This document shows, piece by piece, positions 20,101-30,861 of a DNA stretch of 64,000 nt. Within the stretch, counting starts at the first letter, position 1; each line of letters begins with the position of its first letter. Source of the stretch: Cardamine occulta. Taxonomy: Eukaryota > Streptophyta > Magnoliopsida > Brassicales > Brassicaceae. The stretch covers positions 6,787,160 to 6,851,159 of the forward strand of contig CM051370.1 in the NCBI GenBank assembly GCA_028015245.1, read 5' to 3'. The notes beneath the pieces were generated by a model. That model made no database searches. It had not been told where the DNA came from and was given only the letters and a program-made list of their open reading frames with translations. A program made the translations under genes and the position numbers.

Positions 20101-21534
20101 TGATAGCACAATGATAAAGCTACAAGTGCACAGCAAATTGATTGTAGTACTTAAGGTATCAAATCCCACAGAGAGAGAAGTTGTATTACAAATTCGGCAG
20201 AACAAAGTAAGGCTAAACCAAAAATATAAAAAGCGGGTTGTTTGTGTCACGTTTGCAAATAATGAAAGCAAGTAAACGAAATGTAAATCAAATAAAGGAA
20301 AGCGTTAGGTATTCAAGGGATCGCAGGGGTTTGATGATCCATTCATTCAAGAGAGTCTAAGTAAATGCATATCTACTTCCTAAGTCTCGGACTACGTAAC
20401 ACGAATGATCAATTAACCTATAAATCATAGAATTAATCAGCTAAAATCCTTATACTCAGTTACTCAACTCATGCAGGAAACGACACATATATCAAAGTAT
20501 TAATATCATGTTCGATTATTGTCCATAAAACTCTATAACTAAGTAGTATGTGCTTGTTATTACGCGATACTCATCCAAACTATGTTCTAGCAAATAATCA
20601 AGTGGTTAGTTCATGACACTAGCTACATGCATTAAGAGAAAGCTCGGAACAAAAGAACAGTGTAAACGATTATGCAAAAATAAAGAACTCACTACCTAAA
20701 CTAATTGATAATCTCCCGCCTTTGATTAACCCTTTAAACCCAACAAGTAAACTACTCAAGCATGCTTAAAGGAATCTTCAAAGAAGGTTTAAGTAATTCA
20801 TAAACATAGATTGCATAAAACAGAAGATAACAGAAGATAACAGAAGATAAGGGTTCAGAGATTACTTCTTAGAATCGAAATACAAGAGGTAAGAACTTCT
20901 CCCTTGAGAATCAAAGTAAAGCAAACAAAAGAATAAGATTTTTGGTGATCTTCAAGAGCTTCGACAAGCAAGAGGGCTTTGATGGTTTCTCTGGTCATCT
21001 CTAGGGTTTTCTTCTCCAAGAAATTGTCGACACACTTCTAAACATTGATAAGGATGAGTATTTATAGGTCTTGGGGTCCAAGAAGTTGGTTTTAGGGTTT
21101 AGGAGGAAAAATTCATTGTTTTGGTAAGTGCAGGGGCAATGACTTCAGGAACGGTCATGGGGGCTGTGACCGGTCTGTGGAGTAGGCCAATGACGGCCAC
21201 AGGCTCTATGGCCGTTGTGGCCAACCGGCTGAATGGATTACTTAGATTCTTATCGTAGGTGAATCTTGACTCTTCTAGTTTTCCATAGACTCCAAGATAT
21301 CTGGATGTACTGCACGGGAAGGTCTTCATCTGATGTCAAACTTCCGAGGCTATGCAACAGTCTTAAAACGGGTTTTACTCGCCTTTTAGTCCATTTTCCT
21401 TTAAAACATGTAAAACCTTCTTGACACTAGAAATACTTGATAATACCCTCTTTAATCATAAAATCATACCAAAATCTTCATAAAAACAAGCAAATGTGAA
21501 ACATGTTATCTTCCATCCGACTTCTAGGAGATCA
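20101..21534 (-). repeat. LTR-like sequence of an Athila/Tat-type element (minus strand), approximate ends
   Basis: It starts TGATAGCACAATGATAAAG and ends near GGAGATCA. A minus-strand TATA box (TATAAATA, complement at 21059-21066) is followed by AAACCCTAGAGATGACC-type leader sequence, as in this family of LTRs. The sequence GGGATTTGATACCTTAAGTACTACAATC near 20140 (minus) is also typical of their U5. No primer-binding site or matching 5-base duplication was found, so it may be a solo or truncated LTR with imprecise ends. Confidence 0.5.
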
Positions 21535-23819
21535 ACAACTCGAAAAGGGAACATAGACATAGTTTGCGACAAGATAAGAAAAATCAGAACAACACTTCTT
21601 CTTTGTTTTAATTTCTATTAAACCTTTTGGAAGCTCAAAAAAAAATGCAGGACCCAGTTGCAAAAAATATATTTTCGAGTTTAATTCAAAAATAGAGATA
21701 GATTGTCAGACTTTTGAATCAGATTGTGCAGAATTCGTCTCGATGGTGCATTCTCCTGATAATTGGCATGCCTTCTCCAATCTTCTAGATGATATTGGTC
21801 TGCTTCAAGTTACTTTTCTTAATTTTACTCTTTCTCTCATTGATCTTAATTCAAATTTAAAGACAGTGTTTAGTTCAGATCTCTGAAAATTCTTTTGCTG
21901 AGTTTTCTTATGTAAACATTTATATTCATGTTTGGACAACCAATTAAGGAGTAATATTCTAATTAATGTGAGGTTGGGAAAAAATACAAAATATATATAA
22001 CGTCAATAAGTTAATTAATATCCATAAAATCTATATAAATATAAATATAAAATAATAAAAAAATAAGATAATAATAAAATATTAATTGAACAACAAATTA
22101 AGTTTACTATATATATAATAATAATAAAACCAAATGCAAAAAACTTTGTTATCATGAAACATATGTAATATTCATAATACATTTATCAAATATATATTAT
22201 ATTATCTATAAAATTAAATAGCAAAAAACCTCTTACGTTATATTCTTTTAGAACATAAAAAGCAAACGGCTTTAAAATATTATTTGCGTTTTGCACATTT
22301 GATTTTAATATTTCTATGTGCTGTTTGATAAAGGAAAGAGAGAGAGATAATTTAAGGTTTTTATAAACGTAAAGATCACATGTTATAACTTATAAATAGT
22401 AAAATGCAAACGTAAATATTTGTTTTGACTAATTCTTTGCCGCCAAAATACAAATAACTGCGACTACAACATCTAACTAACAACGTCATAGACCATCATC
22501 TTTAATTAGCGACATGTATCACCTTCATTATTATATTTATGTCTTTGTTCCTAGTCTCTATCGTTGTCGTCGTTGCCTGCAGGGTTTAATTCTCAATTTA
22601 AGTCAACCATATGTTGGCAAATGGCAAGTAACTCATTAATGAGAATCTTATCTTATAACAATGTTAGCACTTGCAAGCAACAACTATGTAAACGCTAATA
22701 GCATATTCAAAAAAAGATTTTTGAGGTTTGAAAAACTTCGGTTCTAAATGGTACTGTAATATATAAAAACATTATACTAAGTTATGTAAACAAGCTGTAT
22801 TGAACTGAGCATTTGGAGAGATTTAAATTAAAATGATAAATTATGTATTATTGAAACATGAATTTTCAAATATATATATTTTTAAATTCAATGTTATTGG
22901 ATTAATAATTTTAAAATTTAGAATCAAATGTACTGTTATTGAAAATATCTTAAGAATTTGATTTTAAAGTTTTAAGGGATTTCTTAGTTAAAAATACTAA
23001 GATCAAAATCTTATTGTTTTAGGTGAGATTTCAGAAAATTTAATAACAAAATTCATATTTCTTAATTCACAAAAATTCAACCAAATATCTCCAAATTATT
23101 TATCCATTAAGGTTTTATCATTTGCTATCTAACAAATTCTGCCGTATCCGCTCAACCAAAAATGTCCTACCAGATTCTGCAATTCCACCATATTCTGTTG
23201 TTACTATTAAAACCTCAAATTTGAGATTTGAGAGTGTTTATCTTCAAAAATAAAATTTCAAATTTTGTATTTTGCACTGTATTCACTATTGATTATAATT
23301 TATTCAAATACTAATATTTTTACAATTAAATAAAAACAAACATTCAAAATTATAAAACCAATACTAATTATAAATTATAACTTACAAGAAAAATACCAAA
23401 GAAAAACTATTTCCTTAATACTCCCATTTAGTAAAAGTAAAATTCTGAAAAATGGATCCTTAAACAATTTTATTGTAAAAATGGACCTCTATATTCTAAT
23501 TTCACAAACTAAGGGTCTCAATTTCACAATAAATTATGAAAAGTAAATACTAAATTAGTAAACAAAATTATTTAAATTTTTAAGTATGTATGTTGAAAAT
23601 ATTTATGAAACAAAAAATTTTAGAGACTAAAATAATAAACAAATAAAAACTTAAATAAAATTATTTTTCTGATAGATAATTGGAAGGACTAAAATGTATA
23701 AAAGACATAAGACCTCAAATTTAGAGTTCGAATAGTAAAACCTCATTTGACCAAAAAAAAATCTCAAATTTGAAGTTTTACTAGAATCTGTACTTGCAGT
23801 ACACCGCGGGTCAATATTT

Positions 23820-24240
23820 TCTTCATTAGTAAAACAAATATTTACATTTTACAGTTTAATATTGTGTGTTCAATTTTTAAGATAGATTTGACTTTTAGAT
23901 TTTGTTTGTTTAATTTTTATTCCTAATTTTCTTTTAGATATATAATTTCAACTTCATTAAATTATAAAATATTAGTGTTGTTGATATTTGGACGTATATA
24001 CTTATTTTAATATTTTGTGCATGTCAATGTTTTCTTAAACATTGTAACAAATATTTATATTTGACAGCTTAATATTTTGTGTATAGTTTTGCAGATAATT
24101 TTTATATTTTTAGATTTTTTTTGGTTTAGTTTTATAATTAATTTTTTATATATATAATTTTAACTTCATTAAATTATTAACTATTAGTGTCATTGATTGT
24201 TTAATGCATATACCTATTTTAATATTTTATAAATCTTTCT
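23820..24240. repeat. Two diverged direct repeats of about 200 bp
   Basis: The copies at about 23820-24020 and 24033-24240 share ordered blocks: ACAAATATTTA, CAGTTTAATATT/CAGCTTAATATT, TATATAATTTYAACTTCATTAAATTA and TATACYTATTTTAATATTTT. They are AT-rich and of unknown origin. Confidence 0.6.
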
Positions 24241-24805
24241 TATGTCAAAATCTGTCATGTTACATCCAACTGGTTAGCATACTGACCCGCGGTTTTAATT
24301 TTTATAAATTTAAATATTTTATAGAATTTAAATTAACATCTTTTTAAAAGAAATATTTTTAATATTCTCTTTTTGTATAAGTTTATATATAAACTCTTTA
24401 AATTTTTAAATATATCACATATTATATTTTATCAACTATATACAATTATTAATATATATATATATACATATCACTTGTTTATTTTTTATTAAAAATTGGT
24501 AATTTGGGTATCGATCTGAAAATTCGCGGACAAAGTCTGCTTAATCAGTGGTCCACTATTGGGATATCCATATTATTTGTTTTTTAATGTACATAACATA
24601 ATTTCACACAATGATGAATCTATTTTGACCTAAACCGTGGTTTTACATGCCTTATTGACACTTCGATTGATAAGCACTGACTTTTTTCTTATTGATTGAA
24701 TAATATATGTTTATTTTTAAAACCTATCTTATTTGAAATCTCTACAAAATATAAAATTTGTTACTTATAAACTTTCCTGCAAAAAAACCCATATGTAATT
24801 TTTTC

Positions 24806-25593
24806 GTCTAAAATGTATTTGAATCAGAACATATGTTGAAAAAAATAAATTTTATTAATTATATGCATTATATAATAATTTATAATAATTTTAAAATAAG
24901 ATCAAAGAAAAGTAAAATGAGAATCATTATTATTTTTCTAATATATTGATTTAAATTAGGTAGATTAATTTTTGGCAATTTAAAACCAATGGTAGTTTCC
25001 ATAATACTGCTAATTTAATCTGTATGGATTTCTGATTTGTTATTTAATTTAGTAGGTGTATTTGGAAACTGGTTTAGTAATAATAGTAGTTGATTCGTGA
25101 CCGCAGGTCAATTATTTTGAGATAAATTATATTTTTGGGATCTTTAATGTTTATAAAAATTAAATTAATTAAAATTAAAAAAGTCCTAACTAAATGAAAA
25201 CCAATGTAATTTTTAATCTTAATTATAATTAATTTTCTGCCAAAACTAATCTTGTTTCTGGAAAAAAAAACTTGACTCTGATATTTTTATAACAAATTGC
25301 AAATCCAAAATTTTCTGTCAAAATAAATACTTAGAAATTTCTTGCAAAAAAATGGATATATAATTTTCTAAAAAAATAGATTTGAATCACAACATATATA
25401 GAAAAAATAAAATTTTATTAATTAAATGCATTATGTAATAATTCAAAATAATTTGAAAAATAAGATCAAATAAAAGTGAAATGTGAATCATAATTATTTT
25501 TCAATACATTGATTTAAATTAGGTAGATCAATTTTGGAAAAATTAAAATTAATTTTAGTTTCCATAATATTGTTGTTTTAATCTATTTGGATA
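24806..25593. repeat. Diverged direct duplication, copies about 230 bp each, 555 bp apart
   Basis: The copies at about 24806-25034 and 25361-25593 share long blocks such as ATTGATTTAAATTAGGTAGAT and AGTTTCCATAATA, in the same order and orientation. The region between includes the same kind of AT-rich sequence, so the duplication may be larger than the two aligned cores. Confidence 0.7.
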
Positions 25594-26050
25594 TACATAT
25601 AACATTAATCCTGTTTTATTTATTTTTTCTTTTTTTGATAAAAAAATGTTTTATTTTTGTATGTTTATCCAAGCAGTGTTGTGATTCAAATCTATTTTTT
25701 ATTAAAAAAATGTGTTCTTTAAAATGTTTTATTTATTTTTGTACGAGTGTTTAGAAACACCCCCTTAGATTAACTATTTTTTAATAGTGTATAAATTAAA
25801 ATTGTTTTTAAAGAGCGCAAAACCTCAAAAATAAGCTTGCCCCCATAACATGTCCCGACGCTACAACTTGCAACAAGATTGAATGATTTATAACTTACAA
25901 TGAGGGGTTTGACCAAAAAAAAAAATATATATATATAATGAGGGATAATCTGTTTTTACTTTTTAATTGTGAGTTATGTTATTAAATTGCTAAAGAAATC
26001 AATAAAATGTGATTGATTCATTTACTAATTTAATCAGTAAATCCGTCCAC

Positions 26051-26058
26051 TATAAATA
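26051..26058 (+). promoter_or_regulatory. TATA box of the GGPPS-like gene
   Basis: TATAAATA preceded by CAC lies 46 bases upstream of the ATG, the only good TATA element close to the start. It implies a short 5' leader. Confidence 0.6.
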
Positions 26059-26103
26059 TGTATCAACATTCCAATAGAAAAAAGTATCAAACTAAACTTA
26101 AAA

Positions 26104-27201
26104 ATGGAAACTCAAGCCCTTATTTGCACTCTCATCTCCATTTTCATTTCTGTCCAATTCTTGTTTCGGAGATTTCTGCGGCCAATTTACACTGCGCTTA
26201 CGCCTTCGCCTTCGCCGCGTTACACTGCGCTTACATCTTTACCGCAGCTGACCCGCCACCTGAATCTGTGCAGCCACCCTCTGACGGCAACAAGCTATGA
26301 CTCTGAGTTCATGTTGTATATGATCCGTAAATCTAAGTGTGTAAATAAGGCACTAGACGAAGCCATGCCACTTTGTGAGCCAGCACTAAAGATCCGTGAG
26401 GCAATGAGGTACACACTTCTCTCGGGTGGCAAACGCGTAAGGCCAATGCTATGCTTAGCTGCATGCGAACTCGTAGGCGGGCAAGATTCAACTGCAATGC
26501 CTGCTGCATGTGCGATTGAGATGATCCATGCGTCGTCTCTCATCCAAGACGATCTACCTTGTATGGATGACGATAGCCTTCGCCGCGGAAAGCCAACCAA
26601 CCATAAAGTGTTTGGCGAAAATATAGCCATCTTGGCAGTTGATGCGCTCATAGCCTTAGCCATCAAGCACACCGTTGAAGGCACCTCGCTGGACGTTCCT
26701 CCAGCAAGGGTTCTCCGAGCCATTCTAGAGATGGCGAAAGCTGTAGGAACGGAAGGGCTTGTCGCTGGTCAGGAGGCGGATTTGGCTGGGGAAGGTATGA
26801 GCTTTGATGATGAAATGGGACTAGAGCATCTTGAGTTTATACATATTCATAAAACGGCAGCGTTGCTTGAAGCGGCAGCTGTGGTGGGAGCTATAATGGG
26901 AGGTGGATCTGATGAAGAGATTGAGAGGCTTCGAAGTTATGCGAGATGCGTTGGATTGATGTTTCAGGTGGTAGATGATGTGCTCGATGTGACAAAATCG
27001 TCGGAAGAGCTTGGAAAAACCGCCGGTAAAGATTTGATCGCCGGAAAGCTGACGTATCCTAAGGTAATGGGAGTGGAGAAGTCGAAGGAATATGCTGAGA
27101 AGCTGAACAAAGAAGCCCGTGAACATCTGAAGACGTTTGATTCAGACAAGGTTGCTCCTTTATTGTTTTTCGCTGATTACATTGCCAAGAGACAAAACTG
27201 A
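26104..27201 (+). CDS. Geranylgeranyl/geranylfarnesyl diphosphate synthase-like trans-prenyltransferase
   Basis: It adds isopentenyl diphosphate units to allylic diphosphates to make C20 or longer precursors of terpenoids. The 365-residue intact frame has no introns, as in most Brassicaceae GGPPS genes. Motifs: GGKRVRP (108-114) for IPP binding; CLAAC (117-121), the CxxxC motif of plant GGPPS; first Asp-rich motif DDLPCMD (149-155) followed by RRGKPTNHK; HKTAALLE (249-256); second Asp-rich motif DDVLD (291-295); and GKTAGKDL. Instead of a clear plastid transit peptide, the N-terminus has a hydrophobic stretch (residues 6-22) followed by RRFLR, suggesting a membrane or ER anchor. Just before the first Asp motif it has ASSLIQ, where ordinary plastid GGPPS tends to have TMSLIH. 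The usual AGDAL is AVDAL (178-182). Small residues there fit a longer-chain (C25) product, as in Brassicaceae GFPPS, but product length is inference. No terpene synthase lies nearby in the window. Confidence 0.93.
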   Translation: METQALICTLISIFISVQFLFRRFLRPIYTALTPSPSPRYTALTSLPQLTRHLNLCSHPLTATSYDSEFMLYMIRKSKCVNKALDEAMPLCEPALKIREAMRYTLLSGGKRVRPMLCLAACELVGGQDSTAMPAACAIEMIHASSLIQDDLPCMDDDSLRRGKPTNHKVFGENIAILAVDALIALAIKHTVEGTSLDVPPARVLRAILEMAKAVGTEGLVAGQEADLAGEGMSFDDEMGLEHLEFIHIHKTAALLEAAAVVGAIMGGGSDEEIERLRSYARCVGLMFQVVDDVLDVTKSSEELGKTAGKDLIAGKLTYPKVMGVEKSKEYAEKLNKEAREHLKTFDSDKVAPLLFFADYIAKRQN

Positions 27202-27861
27202 CGTATGCTCTTTCCCAAGGGCATTGTGTTCGAATCTCACCAAAAGCTTTTGTCTGAAAGCCTTTGTACTAGAGATGATGAGAAGAAGAAGTCACGTGAC
27301 TATCATGTGAATAATTAAGTGGAATCCAGGGCAAGTCTGCTTTTACCAGTTATGTTAAACGTTTTAGAGTTTTAGCTATATAAATATGTAAGCGAGCGAT
27401 TCAGATTGTGAATGGTTGTGCAGTCCACTGTGGATTGGACTGAACTCAGATTAGTACACGCTTTGATCTACACTAATTTGGGTAAACTTTCGTACTTTCA
27501 TGTTTCTTTTCATAAATGAATATATAGGTTTATTGATTGAACTTATTTTCAAAATTTTATTTTATGTTTATATTAGAGCAAAGTTAAATAAATACATTAT
27601 ATAATGATAAATTTCATGAACATTTAACTAAACATCCGTTGATCGTGAGCATATTAAATTATATATTTTGTTAGTCTTAATTATATGAACCATAGTGTTA
27701 AAATGTCCAATAATTTGGAAATCATTGGCTAATAGACAATAAAAATGAGTATATTTAGGAATTGGGCAAGACAACTATGGAGCCCACATGATGGTGATTT
27801 TTTTACACAAATTCATACGGATTTGTCCTCGTGGTATCTCCTAGGCCCCGGATGTTCGGGT
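27202..27861. other. 3' flank of the GGPPS-like gene
   Basis: Likely 3' UTR and intergenic DNA. A second TATA-like stretch (CTATATAAATATG) occurs at 27376-27388 but no gene follows. No other features. Confidence 0.6.
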
Positions 27862-28230
27862 TCAGATCAGATCTTTCGGATTTTTGGATTTAGGGTTTGA
27901 GGTATTTTTTAGGTATTCTTATTTTTTGGATTGAGTTCAGTTTGGATCTATGCGTGTTCGGTTCTGGTTCAGGTACCCGAAATATTGGGAGAAAATAAGA
28001 AAATGATTAAATTTGAATAGAATTTGGTTAAATTTGAATAGAATTTGGTTCAATTTAGATCGGATCTTTCAGGTTTAGGGCTTGAGGTACTTTTCTGGTA
28101 TTCTTATTTTTCGGATCGGGTTCGGTTTGGGTCTATGCGGGTTCGGGTACCCGAAATACTGGGAGAAAATAAGAAAATTATTAAATTTGAATAGAATTTG
28201 GTTAAATTTGAATAGAATTTTTACAAATAT
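27862..28230. repeat. Tandem duplication of about 190 bp
   Basis: Two diverged copies (about 27862-28052 and 28053-28230) each contain GATCWGATCTTTC, TTTAGGGYTTGAGGTA, TATTCTTATTTTT, GTTCGG...GGTACCCGAAATA and TGGGAGAAAATAAGAAAAT, then ATTAAATTTGAATAGAATTTGG repeats. No coding potential. Confidence 0.8.
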
Positions 28231-28790
28231 AATTAAAAAAATTCTTATAATTTAGTTATTTTTGATATTTTGACTGTTTTGGTTCATATAAATAAATATA
28301 TTTAGTTATAATTTGGATGAAATACATTACAAATCCAATAAATACATCTAAATACATCTAACTAAATACATCTAAATACATTATAATTTAGATGAAATAC
28401 ATTAGAAATCCAATAAATGTAAAGATATATCTATAATATTTTACTTAACAAGCTACAAGTAAATATAACATATTAAAAATATTTGAAGGATAAAGAGACA
28501 AAAAACCACTCAATAAACCTAATCTGTAGTATGAAGTTTTGCTTTTGTGGATTTTTATGTTGCAACATGTTTTATTTCGATGTTGCACGTAATCTTGTTA
28601 TTAGGAATTTTATTTTCTAACAGGTTTTTGGGTATGTCAAAATTCATGTCGTTTTTATTTTAGAATATATCGTTTTTATTTTAGAACATGTCGTCGTAAT
28701 GTTTTTGACTAAAAAAAAGAAAACAAATATTGCGTTATAAATATAACCTAATTTTAACGGCACTGTAGACGTAAAGATTTTTTTACTAAT
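28231..28790. other. AT-rich intergenic DNA with short repeats
   Basis: ATACATCTAAATACATCTAA-type short repeats occur near 28340-28380, with a repeat of TTTAGATGAAATACATTA nearby. No gene is seen. Confidence 0.5.
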
Positions 28791-29080
28791 GGATTTAAAG
28801 TTGAAAGTTTTTTTCATTAACATATTTAAAATTGAGAGGGGTTTTTTCATTAAACATATAATTGAGGGGTTTTTTATGATTAGTTTTTAGTTGAGGGGTT
28901 TTATTACTAAAAACTGTCATTTTGTAACATTTTGTTTATTTTACAAAATGCTGTGTTTTAAATTTTAATGGAAATATAGATGCAGAGATTTAAAGTTAAG
29001 GAGTTTTTTTAATTAAATATATAGTTGAGGTTTTTTTTACGATTTATCTATAATTGAGAGGTTTTATTACTAAAAATCAC
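28790..29080. repeat. Two copies of a TTGAGGGGTTTT-containing repeat
   Basis: About 28790-28915 and 28980-29080 share the order TTTAAAGTT, a T-rich block, ATATAGTTGAGG or ATATAATTGAGG, and GAGAGGTTTTATTACTAAAAA. Function unknown. Confidence 0.6.
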
Positions 29081-29499
29081 TTGTATAAAACATAAAAGAA
29101 ATACATGATAAGTAACTGTCTTTATAATGCAATAGATCTCTATACTATTAATGAACTCTCTACCTTAAAATATAAATGTCTAAAATAATAAATATCCCAA
29201 TCATTTTCATAGTTAATAATATATATATATATATATAGTTAAATAACAAGGTATATGTTTTCGTAACATAAAAGTACAATGCTTTATTTCTTCTTAATAC
29301 AGTAATTAAATTATTAGATCTTACCAATCATATTAATGCATCTACGTTTAACGCGTTACAATAAAAAGTAGCCGGTGATTTAAATTCAAATAGCAATAAT
29401 AAAAATTCAAATATTTGGTATGCTAAAAATTAAAATAGATATAATAAAAATTTGCTGGATATGAAATATAAGATTTGCGGTGTTAAAACAATAACTAGA

Positions 29500-30010
29500 G
29501 AAAACGTCTCAGATGTCCCTAAATGGGAAAATGAAATTTCTTATGTCCCTACTTAATCTATGTATCCCTCATTAAGTCTGTGAAGACGAAAATACCCTTT
29601 GGATATAACTGGAAACTAGTTGTACCCAGTTATACTATAACTACTCGAATTACTAGGTATAATTGGGTACCAGTTATACCAAGTTATACCGAGTAATACC
29701 AAGTAATATTGTACCTACTCGGACTACTTGACACAATTGGTATCCAGTTATACCCAGTTATACCGAGTTATACCCAGTTATTCCACACATATGAGATTTG
29801 AACCCTGGTCGCACGAAGCGGATGAGTGCGCATAGCATATACTTTTCCACTGAGCAATAGTGTTTTGTTTGGTATCACTTACAATTTAAACTATATAACA
29901 TGTGGATAGCGCGTGTAGCAGATCATTAAGGGTAAATTTGTCTTTTTACGAGTGAGGGAGTTTTCAGATTTTGGTTTTAGATTTAGGGGCTTTTCAGATG
30001 TTGGCTCCAA
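29500..30010. mobile_element. Possible MITE with diverged inverted ends and GTTATACC repeats
   Basis: The left end (CTCAGATGTCCCTAAATGGGAAAATG, from 29508) and the complement of the right end (CATCTGAAAAGCCCCTAAAT, from about 30003) are similar but not identical. In between, a 9-10 base motif AGTTATACC is repeated many times (29620-29785), followed by a tRNA-like segment. No target duplication was confirmed. Confidence 0.4.
29790..29866 (-). ncRNA. tRNA-like segment with Pol III A and B boxes
   Basis: On the minus strand an A-box-like TTGCTCAGTGG (complement 29848-29858) is followed about 45 bases later by a B-box-like GGTTCAAATC (complement 29794-29803), the spacing of a tRNA gene. The arms do not fold into a convincing cloverleaf by eye. 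It is more likely a decayed tRNA or SINE head than a working tRNA gene. Confidence 0.45.
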
Positions 30011-30053
30011 TGATTAGCAGTTGAAGTAAAAGACAATCGATTTGGATCGATCT

Positions 30054-30612
30054 TGATACGCCCCTAGGGGTATGGCTCCGGACTGGTTCGAGAAACGGAC
30101 AGACGGAAATGATTAACAGAACGGACGACTTGCGATACAGTGAGATTCACGAGACGCATATCCGGCAAGACGGTGAAAAGACGGTGATGCATGGTAAGGA
30201 TGGAGCGATGAAGTGGAACACCGGAGATGACTCGATCCGGTGTGACACGACACTATGGAATGGAGAGATAAACGGAATGGTCAAAACAGAAAGATGAGTC
30301 TACGGTGGGAAAAGACAGTGAGACGGAATGAACTGATGAACACTCGGCGAGGAAATACGGTAACAAAGGTGAAAGACGGAACGACGGAGTGAAACATCAG
30401 AGACGACTCGATCCGATGTGACACGAAGTAACAAGATGGATAGATGAACGGAATAGACGAAATGGAACAATGGGTATACTGTGGGAAAGACGGCAAGACG
30501 GAATGAGCTGACGAACACACGGTGGAAAAAATGGTAGCGACTGTGAGGAGTGAAACGCCAGAGATGACTCGATCCGATGTGACACATAGTAACCATATGG
30601 ATAGATGGATCG
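30054..30612 (-). repeat. Truncated left LTR with three tandem repeats
   Basis: It aligns with 30862-31440 of the right LTR, beginning TGATACGCCCCTAG. Inside, a unit with the core ACTCGATCCGRTGTGACAC recurs at about 30231, 30407 and 30568 (steps of about 176 and 161). The U3 part present in the right LTR is missing. Confidence 0.85.
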
Positions 30613-30847
30613 AAAGCCAGCAACCAAACACACAAATTCACAAAACTGAAAGATGAACACAAGGTGATGAACAACAATGAGCAAGATGCAATTTTTATGG
30701 ATTTTCAAAGGTTATAATGCAAGCAGAAAGATGAAAAATGGATGAACAAAAAGATGAACACGAAGAACACGAAGAACACAAAGAACACAATGATGAATAC
30801 AAAAGAGAAATGATGCAAGATAGTAAGACACAACCTTTGAAGCCGAG

Positions 30848-30859
30848 GCTCTGATACCA
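30848..30859 (-). other. Primer-binding site for initiator tRNA-Met
   Basis: The minus strand reads TGGTATCAGAGC, the exact 12-base complement of the plant initiator tRNA-Met 3' end, two bases past the LTR end at 30862. Confidence 0.9.
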
Positions 30860-30861
30860 GC

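Larger units (their letters stand above)
21535..26040. other. Long AT-rich intergenic region with diverged direct repeats
   Basis: No gene, RNA or clear transposon ORF was found in 4.5 kb. The most visible structures are the two pairs of direct repeats listed separately. Microsatellite-like AT runs are common (for example 22100, 24450, 25925). Confidence 0.6.

Noticed and set aside
20101..21534. Intact LTR retrotransposon
   Set aside because: No second LTR, primer-binding site, coding region or matching target duplication next to it.
26295..26723. 142-residue minus-strand frame in the GGPPS gene
   Set aside because: Antisense shadow of a clearly conserved coding sequence.
29620..29785. CRISPR-like array of short repeats
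   Set aside because: Repeats are 9-10 bases, adjacent and degenerate, in a plant repeat context, without unique spacers.
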